In this document: positions 41,689-52,320 of the stretch, in pieces
Numbering within the stretch: position 1 is the stretch's first letter
Layout of the letters: the number at the start of each line of letters is the position of its first letter
Source: Azolla caroliniana
Lineage: Eukaryota; Polypodiophyta
DNA: 64,000 nt
Assembly (NCBI GenBank): GCA_043228905.1
Contig: JBHGNT010000014.1
Coordinates: 16,864,001 to 16,928,000 of the forward strand
Reading direction: 5' to 3'
The notes under the pieces: generated by a model
Database searches by the model: none
Seen by the model: only the letters and a program-made list of their open reading frames with translations
Told to the model about the DNA's origin: nothing
Translations under genes and position numbers: made by a program

Positions 41689-42900
41689 ATGAGAGGAAGC
41701 GAACTTGCAAAACCAATGGTGGTGGCGGTAGACCGCCTGGTTAGCGCTCGCGAGGGCACGAGTGCCCTCGACAGGGCCATAGAAGCAACGGTCGACAAGA
41801 TAGGTCAGTTCAATGGGAAAGACGCCACAAGTTACTTAGAGGCCTACAAATCTGAAATGCAGATGAGGAATATACCCGAGGATAGATGGCTGACAGGGTT
41901 TCTACAGGTCATGACACCACACATTCATGCAGAGATGACTGAAATACAAGCGGGTTGTCGTGATTGGGCAGAGTTCGCGGAGGAAGTTCTCAAAAGATAC
42001 AGCTATGACGACTCACTCCGGCTATCGAGAACAGACTTTATGGATTGAGTCAACAGCCCCGACAATGGTCGGAACGCTTCGGTGCTCCTCCAGGAGTTTG
42101 AGTCACGATTCGCACGGCTCTCTAGATTGGACCGAACCGTGCTCGAAACGAGCAAAGCCCTATTTTTCGTCACATTGTTCGACTCGCATGTTCGGGAAAG
42201 CGTGGGTCTTCTTCTTGAAACCAACTGCGGTCTCACGACTGACTGGGCGACCATCAAAGAAGTATGTTGTAGGATTGACAAACGCCGAGATTGGAAAGAA
42301 AGGGGTTCCTCGCCGGCCAGACCGGCTGTCAAAACCAGAGCCGAGCCAAGCCGAATGGAAGAAACGAGGAGGTGGCTCGAGCTAGGCCCACCTCTGGGAA
42401 ACGTAGTCGCGGGACCTGCAGGTGGCGCAGGACTAGAAGAACTAACAAGGATGGTGCACGACCTCCAGATCGCCCAGGCCGGACGAAGCGACGAGGGTCA
42501 GCCGCGTGACCGACGACCGCCGGCCAACCAGAAGTGCATATGGTGCGACGCCACCGGACATTCCCAGAGAGATTGCGCTGACCTCGGTGAAGCGCTCAGA
42601 AGTAATGTAGTCTATCTTTCGAATGGCAAGATACATGCGAGCGACACACGAAGATTGCTTGACACAAATTTTGGACGAGGTGGCATGAAGAGGCTAATGG
42701 AAGAAGCCATGACATGGCACGTCGAAGCCGTCCATTACTCGGCTTCGGCCGGCATCCGCGTAGGCGAAAAGGCGGCCAAGCCCGATTCAAACCCTGGGTT
42801 CTGGCCGGTTATTCTCGAGACCTTGTCTGGAGGAAGGTTGCAGAAGGGAGAAGCAGAGGAGCGTGTGCACGAAGTTACCAATTGGAGTGACCCCATTTAG
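41689..42900 (+). pseudogene. Gag of element J (one in-frame TGA)
   Basis: The frame runs from ATG 41689 to TAG 42898-42900 with one TGA at 42046-42048. It contains an alpha-helical capsid region (TVDKIGQFNGKDATSYLEAY, FLQVMTPHIHAEMTEI, FEERSLRL-type helices), ESRFARLSRLDRTVLETSKA, a basic linker (42300-42520), a CCHC knuckle C-X2-C-X4-H-X4-C (CIWCDATGHSQRDC, about 42535-42580) and a conserved tail ALRSNVVYLSNGKIHASDTR. This is about 400 codons, a normal Gag length. The TGA may come from CGA by cytosine deamination. Confidence 0.85.
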
Positions 42901-43106
42901 GAGAGCACCGGCTTTGTGGAGGCCGCGTGCAGGAACTACGAGGCCCTAACCGACGAAAGGCGAGTGGGGAAAACCAGGGGAGCGGACCCTTCGGGGAGGT
43001 ATGACACTCAAAGCACGACGAAAGGGCACAATGCCACTCCGGCCGGGTCCTGGGAGAAGGGAAGGAGAAGGGCAGGATTCCGAGCTTCCGTTTAAGCTCG
43101 GAAATT

Positions 43107-43806
43107 TTGAAAACAACGAACCTACAGAAGGTTCTAGAGGAGCGAGTTCTCGACAGTCGCATAGAACTCATGCTTAGGGAAGTGCTTGGCATAGCGAGAA
43201 GAGAATTCCACGACAACATCATGGACCTCGTGAAGAGAAAGCGTCTCGCGACGGAACCAGTGCCTGAGAAGCTGGTTGAGGTAAGGACGGCACTCCTCGA
43301 CAAGATGGTCGCGGAAGACGAGCTCGCAGAAAGCCACTACGCCAGGCCGCATTGGGCAAGAGCAACTACAGAAACCCTGGTTCGTATCGGGACGTGAAGG
43401 AACCGGTGGTGGCATTGATCGACCACGGGTCGGAAATTAACCTGATGTCCATGGACTTCTACAAAAGGGGGAATTGGCCGATCAACACCAAACACGGGTG
43501 GAAGATACGCGCAGCTACAAGAGCCACGGAAGAACTACACGGGGCTTGCCCGAACGTCAAGGTGAGCGTTGGAGACATCGATATAAACCAGCACTTTTTC
43601 GTGCAAGAGACGTCCTCCCACCAGGTCATCCTCGGCGAACCATACATCACGGCGGCTAGAATGGAGACAAAAGTGTTGGACAACGGTTTAGCCTATGCAA
43701 GGATAAAAAGCTAGGACGGCCGTCACTCCGTCCAATTTTTGACCGTTCGGAAGAATAGCGAGCAGAACAGGGACACCCTCAGAAATAACAAGAAGGCGGA
43801 TTTTTA
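43107..43806 (+). pseudogene. Protease region of element J
   Basis: 43107-43397 gives TTNLQKVLEERVLDSRIEL, MLREVLGIARREFHDNIMDL, SHYARPHWARA; then another frame gives VVALIDHGSEINLMSMDFYK, NTKHGWKIRAATRATEELHG, FFVQETSSHQVILGEPYI, RMETKVLDNGLAYARIKS. The active-site triplet is Asp-His-Gly, as in D. One TAG at 43712-43714 interrupts a frame that goes on with GRHSVQFLTVRKNSEQNRDT. The frameshift near 43390 splits the domain from its N-terminal helix pair. Confidence 0.8.
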
Positions 43807-43887
43807 GAGAGGGCTATCAAGGCGTGGGGCCACGATGGTCTAGATAGCTAGAAAATTCCCCACATCTGTAAACTAGGGAGGAAAGTT

Positions 43888-45860
43888 TTGTTCTCCGACA
43901 ACGGGGGATGTATCATAGCCAGCATCAGTGGCCGAGAAAGAAAGCGGGCCGAGATACGCTTAAAGGCGTGCAGAGCCTTGAGTCACGACGAAGGGATTGG
44001 TGAAGCCGTGGAGGCGGTCTCGTTCGATGATACCCTTGGAGAAATCATGAAGGTAGTCGAGGGAGGCCTAAGCGAAGACCGAGTCATACCAGTCAACTCG
44101 GTCGACATGTATGAAGTCATTGCGGACTTCGAAACAAAAACCAGGGTGCATCGGATCGCCCAAGTAGACACCAACTACAAGACTGTGGACCGGAAGGTGA
44201 AGCCCGTCACGGCCCCCTTACCGGAGGGCAACTAGGAACAAATAAAAGGGGTCACTACTGACCCGAGCTTGCGAGATCCGGCCGGCATAGGACACCATTT
44301 CACCGACAAAACGCTATGAGAGCTGAAGATCGGTGGGGGTGGCTTCCTACTGCCGACAGAAGAGGACCAGTTCAGAAGGATGCTCAAGAGGCACATGAAA
44401 GCCTTCGCATTCTCACCAGGAGAGATCGCGTGCGTCGACCCGACCATTGTTGAACCAATGGTGATCTTTACCGTGCCGCACGTGCCATGGAGTCTCAAAC
44501 CAATTCAAGTACCGAGAGCTCACATGCCAATGTTGATGGAGCTTCTCAAGCAGAAGGTGGAGCTGGGCATCCTCGAACCATCAAGTGCCCCTTACTCTAA
44601 CCGGTGGTTTACGGTACCAAAGAAGAACGGTGCGATGCGCTTCATCCAGGACTTACAACCTGTTAACAAGGTGACCATCCACAATATGGGAGTTGGACCA
44701 TCGATCGATGAGTTCGCAGAAGCCTTCACCGGAAGGTCCATATACTCGGTTGGAGACCTTTACTCGGGGTACGACCAATTCCAGCTGGTCGTGGAAAGCA
44801 CGGACATCACGACAATGCGAACCCCTCTCGGCCTAGTTCGAATGTGTACCCTACCGCAGGGAGGGACCAACTCGGTGGCACACATGGTGACTGCATTCCG
44901 GACATCACCATGCCTTTCCTGGATGACATCCCTATCAAGGGGTGTCCGGAGGACACCAAGGATGAGTCGATCGGCGCAAACGGGTGCCGAAGGTTTGGCA
45001 CCGACCATATCTCCGACTACGAGAAGATACTACAGAGACTCGAAGGCACGCGGCTTACCTTCTCAGGAGAAAAGTCGGCCTTCAGACAGCCAGAGATCTT
45101 AGTGGTGGGCCATCTATGTGGGTCGTACGGACGGAAGCCATCGCCGACCAAGGTAGAGGCCATCTCAGCAATGAAGGAGGAGTGCGGATCCATCACAGAG
45201 GGCCGACGATTCTTAGGAGCATGCGTCTTTTACCACATATGGATCCCTCATTACGTGCACGTCGCCGAACCACTCTACGGCTGGCTAAAAAAGAGTAGGA
45301 AATTCGAATGGACAAAGGAACATACCGAGGCGGTTCGGAGGCTAAAACGAACCCTCGCCATGGCACCAGCTTTACGCAAAGCAGAATACACACCGAGAAC
45401 CCCGGTCTACATCACGGTGGACACCAGCCCGACCGGGATCGGATGGGTCGTAAGTCAAGAGGACAAAGACGGCATGCGTTTCCCTATCCGGTTTGGTGCG
45501 AAGGTACTGAGCGAGCGACAACGAGGATACGCCCAAGTCAAGCGCGAGCTATGGGGTATTGTTTCGGCGGTTAAGGTCGACAAAGATTACCTAATCGGGA
45601 CAGAAGTGATTATAGAAATGGACTGCCTGTCGATTCTCGGTATGGTCTCCGGATGTGCAACTCCCGACCTGGCCATGCTCAGGTGGATTGCGTACATCAA
45701 GTCCCTGAACCCAGAGATACGACACATCTCGGGTAAAGACAACGCCATGGCCGATATGCTTTCCAAAGCAAGGTTTGAGGATGAGGACGCCATGGTGTCA
45801 GAGAACGAAGAAGTCGGCGTGGACTTCTTCGAATCAGCAAGGGTGAGGATAAAAGGGTGA
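43888..45860 (+). pseudogene. RT and RNase H of element J
   Basis: 43888-44235: acidic spacer with NYKTVDRKVKPVTAPLPEGN. 44380-44900: RT with VPHVPWSLKPIQVPRAHMP, APYSNRWFTVPKKNGAMRFI, QDLQPVNKVTIHNMGVGPSI, YSVGDLYSGYDQFQ, MCTLPQGGTNSVAHMV. A deletion of about 26 bp at 44890 then shifts frame to PDITMPFLDDIPIKGC (intact FLDD), LTFSGEKSAFRQPEI, GRKPSPTKVEAISAM, FLGACVFYHIWIPHYVHVAE. RNase H follows with TVDTSPTGIGWVVSQED, QVKRELWGIVSAVKVDKDYL, EMDCLSILGMV and ISGKDNAMADMLSKARFED. Stops at 44233 and near 44317 are further damage. Confidence 0.88.
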
Positions 45861-46590
45861 AGCGCTCCGCCCCTGAACAAATTCGACGAAGACAACTACG
45901 ATGGGGAGTGGTTTCTAATCGGAAGATTTCTAAAAACAATGACGGCGAACGCCTCGATGACTACGGAGGAAGCAGGACAGCTCCGAAAAAGGGCATACTA
46001 ATACTTCCTATGGAATGGGAAAATCTTGAGGATCCCAAAAAGGCGAAATGACACGCTGCTCCGGGTAATATCGCGGGCGGATGATCAAGAGAAGCTCATA
46101 TCGGAGTTCCACGAAAGCCCTTGGTCTGGACACCGGGGTACATGGGCCACATTCGAGAAGTTGAAGGAGAAATCCAGGTATATATAAGAACGTGCACGAC
46201 TTCGTGTCCACGTGCGAGAGCTGCCATATGCACTCGGTGGTTCGACACCGCAACGAGCTGCACCCAACATACCCCCCGGCCGTGCACTTCAAATGGATGG
46301 TCGACTTACTAACAATGCCAATGGGAGAGGGTCAGAAGCGATACCTGGTACTCGCTAGAGAAGACCTAACGAACCAGGTAGAGGGTCGAGCACTAACATA
46401 CAAGACCACCACGGCGGTATGTAAGTTTCTGATCGAAGATGTCATATGCCGATACGGGTGCGTGGGAAAAATCGTAGCTGACCAAGGAGAGCTAGACGTG
46501 GAAGAGGCCGAGGAACTGTTCGATCGGCTAGGCGTAAAACTATCCCTCACGACGGCGTACAACCCGGAGGCCAATGGAAAGATTGAGCGG
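45861..46590 (+). pseudogene. Integrase of element J (cut by K)
   Basis: A broken N-terminal part (SPWSGHRGTWATFEKLKE, about 46110-46170) precedes 46192-46590: DFVSTCESCHMHSVVRHRNE (Cys pair of the finger), HFKWMVDLLTMPMGEGQKRY (first Asp), YLVLAREDLTNQVEGRAL, CRYGCVGKIVADQGELDVEE (second Asp), TTAYNPEANGKIER (Glu). All three catalytic acids are visible. The frame is cut at 46590 by the LTR of K, and the remaining C-terminus should lie beyond base 64000. Confidence 0.85.
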
Positions 46591-47287
46591 TGTCGCGTTG
46601 TTACGCGCGTGCGCGGAGAACAAGGCGGGACCACTAGGGTCTTGGACCGAGGAATAGGTGAGGAAGAAAAAAAGAGAGAGAGAGAGAGAGAGAGACGCTC
46701 ACTCACGTATAGACAAAGAAGCGCATGGGGACGCGTCACAACAACACAGGAGACGCGAGTTGAGAACACTAGAGTGTGTATGTAAATATAGGCATGTATT
46801 TGTATGTATGCAGACGAATCAAACGGTTACAGCCGACCAGGTCGGCGAGGTGGATGCCGACGCCTGATCACCCACGCACACAGGAGAGCAAGATGGAGAT
46901 TCTGCCGAAAGCACACGGGCGTTCCACGGAGCAGAATCAGCCTCCTGAGAGCCTGCGTAAAAGAAAGCTATGGAGAACGACAGAGAAGAAGAGCTCGGTC
47001 CCAGTCTGACAGCACTTCGTTCCCTCTAGCGCGCAATCCCCTTCTCTCCCCCGTCTCCCTCTCTTTTATAGCTCAAGGAGGGAGGTTGTTTCACCCGTTT
47101 ACATCACATTAACTCTCTGTCCTTTCGGACAGAGATACTCCTCAATTTACCTTATAGAATATTGCTACCTAGGATTTAACCTTTGTGCCTACCTATCTAC
47201 TATACGACAAGGGACGTGCCCACGTGTAAGGGCCGGTTCACACACACTATACACGGTTTGTGCCTGGGGACGGTTTTCTTCACGACA
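46591..47287 (-). repeat. 3' LTR of element K (697 bp)
   Basis: It starts TGTCGCGTTG and ends CTTCACGACA. (GA)n lies at 46672-46696. CTCTTTTATAGCT (about 47069) is the TATA box on the minus strand. TCCGCCCCCACC directly after (47288-47299) is the polypurine tract on the minus strand. Its head resembles 49507 onward. Confidence 0.85.
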
Positions 47288-47399
47288 TCCGCCCCCACCT
47301 AACCGCGCATCCACCAGTATGCGCCATAATTGGGTTTTTTACGGGAGGAAACCGATCCTTGCGTTATTCCTCGTTTACCGGTTCATCCTCCGCCTCAGG

Positions 47400-48968
47400 C
47401 TACTCGTTGTCGCTGTCCATGCTTCTTAGCCCCGGCTCCCCGTCGTGTCGTTTCTTGAACGCTTTGATCCTCTTCCCCGCTACCGGTATCGCCATTCTCG
47501 TACCGTCAAGCTCCGCGAGATGGTACGTCCCATTGCCGTTGGCGCCTGTTACTACGTAAGGCCCGAACCACCTCCTCGCAAACTTCTGCGTGGCCCTGTG
47601 CTGATTGTCGAGGCTGCTGTCGTAGACTAGCACCCAGTCGCCTTCCTCAATCTTCCTTGGCCTGGACCGGTGTGTTCGGTCGAACCGGGCTTTGTTCCTT
47701 ATCCTCGCTACTCGAAGTTTCTCCGCGGCTCGCTCTACGTCCTCCGGCCTCCGCTCGAGCTGTCGAATCCACGTCGCCAACAGTTCCTCCCGGCTCATCT
47801 CATCCCTCCAGTCCACCGTGGCCCACGAGGAGATCGTTCGCTCTATTGGCATGATCGGCTTTTGTCCGAACATCAGCTCGGCCGGCATGAACCCGGTTAC
47901 CGAACTGTGCGTAGTCCGGTCCGCCCACAAGGCATAAGGTAGCAGTCGTGGCCAGTCCCCGACTCGGCCTCTGCACACCCGTACTAGCGCTTTGACAATT
48001 GGCCCGTGTCCGCGCTCCACTTTCCCGTTCGCCTCCGGATTGTACGCTGTGGTGAGCGAACGTTTGACTCCTAGCCGGTCGAACAGCTCTTCGGCCTCTT
48101 CTGCGTCCAACTCACCACGGTCAGCCACGATCTTCCCTACGCACCCGTATCGGCATACTACATCCTCAATCAAAAACCGGCACATGGCTGCCATCGTCTT
48201 GTTCTGTAGGGCTCGGCCTTCAACCTGGTTCGTTAGATCTTCTCGAGCCAGCACCAAATACTGCATCTGTCCTACCCCCATTGGCATCGTCACCAAATCC
48301 ACCATCCACTTGAAGTGGACGGTCGGAGGGTAGGTCGGGTGAAGCTCGTCCCGATGTCGGATCATGGAGTGCACCTAACAGCTTTTGCAAGTCGTCACGA
48401 ACCGATGCACGTCCCGGTATAGTCCCGGCCACCAATACTTCCCCTTTAGCTTTTCGAACGTGGCCCACGTTCCACGGTGTCCAGCCCACGGGCTAGCGTG
48501 GTACGCCGCCAACAAATCCGCATGTTCCTCCTTTTTCGCCACCACTCGGAGCGGGATGTCGTTCCCCTTCTTTGGGTGCTTCCATATGTATCTGTCCCGG
48601 AGAAAGAATCGGTAGGCTTTCTTCCGAATCCGGTTGGCCTCGTCCATTGTCCATGCCATGTCCGGTGTCATTGTTTTCAGGAACCCGCCGATCTGCAACC
48701 ACTCCCCGTCGTACTTGCTCTCGTCGAAATCGTTAAGCGTTGGAGAGCATTCCCTGCTGGTTGTTACGTGAGCCGCCTCGAAGAAGTCCACGCCGACTTC
48801 CTCGTCCTCTGAAACCATGCCGCCGTCGTTTTCGAACCTCGCCCTTGAAAGCATGTCGGCCATGGCGTTGTCTTTCCCGGAAATGTGTCGTATTTCCGGA
48901 TTCAGGGACTTGATGTACGCTATCCACCTGAGCATTGCCAAGTCCGGCGTCACGCATCCGGAAACCAT
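47400..48968 (-). pseudogene. Integrase and RNase H end of element K
   Basis: One minus-strand frame covers 48968-47400 with a single TAG at 48375-48377. From the N side: ISGKDNAMADMLSRARFEN (RNase H end), FFLRDRYIWKHPKKGNDIPL, SPWAGHRGTWATFEKLKGKY (His pair region), HRFVTTCKSC, then after the stop MIRHRDELHPTYPPTVHFKW, MVDLVTMPMGVGQMQYL (first Asp), CRYGCVGKIVADRGELDAEE (second Asp), TTAYNPEANGKVERGHGPIV (Glu), LPYALWADRTTHSSVTGFMP, KIEEGDWVLVYDSSLDNQH, FARRWFGPYVVTGANGNGTY. It is the best preserved integrase of the lineage here, including the C-terminal barrel that DNA binding needs. Confidence 0.9.
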
Positions 48969-49415
48969 GCCAAGGATCGGTAGGCAGTCCGTCTCGATAA
49001 TTACCTCTGTCCCAATCAGGTAGTCTTTATCGGCCTTTACCGCCGAAACGATACTCTAGAGCTCACGTTTAACCTGGGCGTATCCTCGCTGTCGCTCGTT
49101 GAGGACCTTCGCGCCGAACCCGATCAGGGAACGCATGTCGTCCTCGTCCTCTTGGTTGACGACCCATCCGATCCCGGTCAGACTCGTGTCTACCGTTACG
49201 TAAATTGGAGTGCTCTTTCCGTAGACAGCCTTTCGGAGCGCCGGAGCCGCGGCAAGGGCTTCCTTCATCTTCCGGACAGACTCTGTATGCTCGCCTCTCC
49301 ACTCGAATTTTCGCCCCTTTTTCAGCAACCCGTATAACGGCTCCGTGACGTGTGCGTAATGCGGGATCCATATGTGGTAGAACGTGCACGCTCCCAAGAA
49401 CCTCCGAACCTCCGT
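48969..49415 (-). pseudogene. RT connection and RNase H of element K
   Basis: 49397-49056 reads ACTFYHIWIPHYAHVTEPLY, GLLKKGRKFEWRGEHTESVR, ALAAAPALRKAVYGKSTPIY, VTVDTSLTGIGWVVNQEDED, AKVLNERQRGYAQVKREL, then a TAG where J has Trp, and continues with KADKDYLIGTEVIIETDCLP. The first RNase H Asp (VDTS) and the Glu of KREL are present. The block is interrupted at 49415 by B; the upstream part of the same frame is at 63594. Confidence 0.88.
49411..49415. repeat. Left target duplication of B (CCGT within TCCGT)
   Basis: CCGT (49412-49415) recurs at 63594-63597. Removing B together with one copy makes K's pol frame continuous, which supports a true 4-bp duplication. Confidence 0.85.
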
Positions 49416-49506
49416 TGTCGTGAAGATCCGTCACTACGCGCGGATCGTGAGGCAGAACCGCCGGGGTTCTGGACCGGAAGGATTCAAAGTCGGTACAAGC
49501 TTTGGC
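49416..49506 (-). repeat. Outer LTR head of B (91 bp)
   Basis: It matches 52321-52408 with few differences (TGTCGTGAAGATCC, GGGGTTCTGGACC, ACAAGCTTTGGCG). A second LTR start follows immediately at 49507. Confidence 0.85.
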
Positions 49507-50154
49507 GTTGTCGCGAAGATTCGCGCGTGCGTGTGCTACTTGAGCGACCACCGGGGTCTTGGACTGGGGAGGATGTTCGCGGAATTATCGAAGAGATGAC
49601 GATCAATGTAAGATTAGATGAAATTGGTTTACTTGAGAAGAAAAAATTGTACACTTGAGAAGTAGAAAAATATGAAGAAGATAAAGACAAATATAATTAT
49701 ATTGATGATAATGGTGTTGGTGATATCACATATTGAGCCCCCCCTTACACAAGCCCAACTAGAGGCTTTTATAGGTCTTTCCATGCTCGTGACATGCACA
49801 AAACCATGGGCTAAAACCATGGTTTTGTGCACACGGTTTTGCTTATGTCATGCACAAGCAATGGGTTTAAAACCATGGTTTTGTGCACATGGTTTTCTAT
49901 GGTTGTTTCGTCTATAATTTGTATATGAAAAGAAAATACATAAATTCTACACTATATGATAGTTGTCTTAGTGGTAAGGCAATTATCTTGTATCTTAGAG
50001 GTGCAAGGTTCAAACCTTGCTTGCACCCCTCTGTATGAACTCAAGTGCCATTAGGCCTTAGGAGGCTTATTTTCTAAGTGTATGTGCAATGTTGCACATC
50101 CTTGGTTTATTCGTCTCACTCGGTTTCACACCGTGGCCGAAAATCGTCACGACA
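49507..50154 (-). repeat. K-type LTR at the 3' side of B (648 bp)
   Basis: It starts TGTCGCGAAGATTCGCGCGT, like the LTR head of K (TGTCGCGTTG, with the later GGGTCTTGGAC shared), and ends AATCGTCACGACA. TTTTATAGGTC at about 49766 is a minus-strand TATA box. A tRNA-like cassette lies at 49964-50016. The polypurine tract abuts its right end. Confidence 0.75.
49964..50016 (+). promoter_or_regulatory. tRNA-like cassette in the K-type LTR of B
   Basis: TGTCTTAGTGG (49964-49974) resembles an A box and GGTTCAAACC (50007-50016) a B box missing one base. AGAGGTGCAAGGTTC is shared with the cassette of the 939-bp repeat. Confidence 0.5.
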
Positions 50155-50167
50155 TCCACCCCCACCA
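50155..50167 (-). promoter_or_regulatory. Polypurine tract of B
   Basis: TCCACCCCCACCA on the plus strand is a purine run in element orientation and matches TCCGCCCCCACCT at the same place in K. Confidence 0.75.
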
Positions 50168-50230
50168 AACCCGCACATCCTCCGGTATGTGCCGAGAAAG
50201 GTGAAGAGGTGAGATCTTTGGCAACGGTGA

Positions 50231-52273
50231 TCAACCGAGTTCCTCTGCACGCTCGTCGACCTCGTCTGACTTCGTCTTCCACTTCGAGTATGCGCAATCT
50301 TTCCAACCGAACCACCGTAGCCACCCGATCCACCATATCCGGCGCTCACACCTTCTTCCCTGACCGGTTGTAGTAGATCTACCGAACGATGTCGTCGATA
50401 CGACCACTCTTCCTTCGTCCACCGCGCTTGTCCTTCGACTGGGTTCCTGGCCACTCCTCGCGCTCACCGTCTTCAACCAGGTGTTGTGGATCGTTCGTGT
50501 CCATCTTCGATTATGCCATGTTTGCCCTTCTTCGGATCGGTCTCCGCCGATCGCTTCTTGGCTTGGTTGGCCTTCATCTACATTCGCATTTCCCTGAGTC
50601 GGGCTCGACCGATTGATTCTGGCTGGGTCGGCCCCCTTTTGGATCGGAATCGTCCGATCGATTTTCGCCGAATCAGGTTTTGGCTGGGTCGGCCCCGGTC
50701 GATCGGCTCCCATGTGGATCTTCCTTCGTTCGGGCCGGAATCTCGGCCGGATCGTCTTCCGGTTCGACCGGTTCTCGACTCTTCCTTCCTTCCCGCATGT
50801 AACCTCTCCATCGAACTCAACCGCGGCTTCATCCTTGGCCTGCTCGTCGGCCATATCCTTCCCTCCGTGTATGCTCGCCGCGAGCCATATTGTCTCCTCT
50901 TCGCCACCTCCTTTATCTTCGGTCTTATGCCGACACACGGTCTCGACTGCCGAAGTCTCCGGAACCGGTGTGAAGGAATCCCTTCGCTCATGCACATTTA
51001 CCTTGTCTTCTTCATCGCCCTTCCGGTCGTCCTCTTTTTTGTCCACACATTCCGTCTCTCCGGTCTCACGTTGGCGCACGTGCACAACCGCCGAAGTCTC
51101 TAGATTAGGTGTGGGGATATCCTTTCTTCCTCGATCTTCTTCCTCCTTGTGTTGGGCCTTCGTCTTCCCGTCACCACCTTCCGTCTCTCCGGTCTCACGT
51201 TGCACATGGGCGCAACCGCCGAAGTCTCTGGAACAAGCGTGAAGAAAGTGTCGACATGGCTATTCGTCGTCGACTCATCCATAGCCACCTCCGACTCGAT
51301 GTCGTTTGTCATGGCTACCTCCTCAATCACGTCGGACTCAAACACTTTATCTCCCTCGATCATGCAAGATTTTCTAATGCTTGCGCCTTCATCACCCGAT
51401 GTTTCGTACACAATGCGTGTTCCGAAACATTTATCCTCCCTCGAAGTGGCGTTCGCCGTCCTCGAGTCATCGGCCTCCTCCTTCGCCGTCGTTTCTTTGT
51501 AAGACAAGAAGGTGACTTGTTTCACGCCTTCTCTCTCGGTACCGTCATACCGAACCAGAGCCTTTGTATCGGCCACTTCATTAACCCGCATTTGTTGGGA
51601 GGTCTCTTCTTCCTCGATCACCATTCGCCTCGGTTTTGTCTCTGTTGTCGTCGATATTCTCGCTTGCCCCTTATCGTGTAGTCGGCATACACTTTCCACT
51701 TTGCTCCAATCCTCGATGAGGCCATTTGCACCATCATCTTCTTCGAGTTTGAGGCCGATCGCCATCCTTTCCATTCGATCGATTGACTTCACGAACATAA
51801 GGACCTTATCGACCCCCACCAATCTTTGTTCCCGCTCCGACAATTGAGAAAAATGATGCTCGAAGTCTACGAATGCATGTGTCGCACCTTGGTGGGTCTT
51901 CCCTAATGTCACCCATTGGTCGAAGTTGTGTCGATCTTGTCCCTTTAGTCTCTCATAGTCATATTCCTCCAATAGAGCCTTCTCGAAAGTCGCCCACGAA
52001 TCATGAGCTTCTAGAAGCTCTTTTACATCTTTGAAGATCGGTTGAGACACCACCCGACAAAAAGTACTCTAGCCTCATAGCTTTGTCCACACCTCTTGAA
52101 TCCATCTCCGCATTGTAGACTTTTAGGAAACTTTGGACTTCGGCACCGTTGAAATAGCTCATTCGTTCGACTACCTTGTCGACGGCTTGTTGGGCTTCAT
52201 TTCTTCTTTTCCCTTCTCTCAGAAACTCCATCATCCTTTTTGACATTGCCTCCATGAGATATTCGCCATCCAT
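50231..52273 (-). pseudogene. Gag and charged tail of element B
   Basis: ATG at 52273 gives MDGEYLMEAMSKRMMEFLRE, VDKVVERMSYFNGAEVQSFL, and continues in a second frame (52053-51100) with KALLEEYDYERLKGQDRHNF, FVDFEHHFSQLSEREQRLVG, VDKVLMFVKSIDRMERMAIG and LIEDWSKVESVCRLHDKGQA. This follows the capsid pattern of Gag in D and J. After that comes a long Glu/Thr/Lys-rich part that repeats ETSAV at least three times (one copy in 51205-50231 reads TPNLETSAVVHVRQRETGET). I see no zinc knuckle. Two frame changes (about 52040 and 51150) break the ORF. Gag would package RNA; enzymes must come from a helper. Confidence 0.75.
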
Positions 52274-52294
52274 CTTCGTCCTCCCTTGCTGCTC

Positions 52295-52312
52295 TTCACG
52301 TCGGGTTCACCA
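52295..52312 (-). promoter_or_regulatory. Primer-binding site of B
   Basis: TGGTGAACCCGACGTGAA on the minus strand, eight bases from the LTR, one base different from J and D. Confidence 0.85.
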
Positions 52313-52320
52313 AATGATTA

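Noticed and set aside
42003-42332. Minus-strand ORFs over element J
   Set aside because: Shadows of Gag, which matches D and has a canonical zinc knuckle on the plus strand.
50486-51681. Plus-strand frames of 190-209 codons across B
   Set aside because: They lie opposite the Gag reading frame, are Ser/Arg/Phe-rich as expected of shadows, and show no domain.
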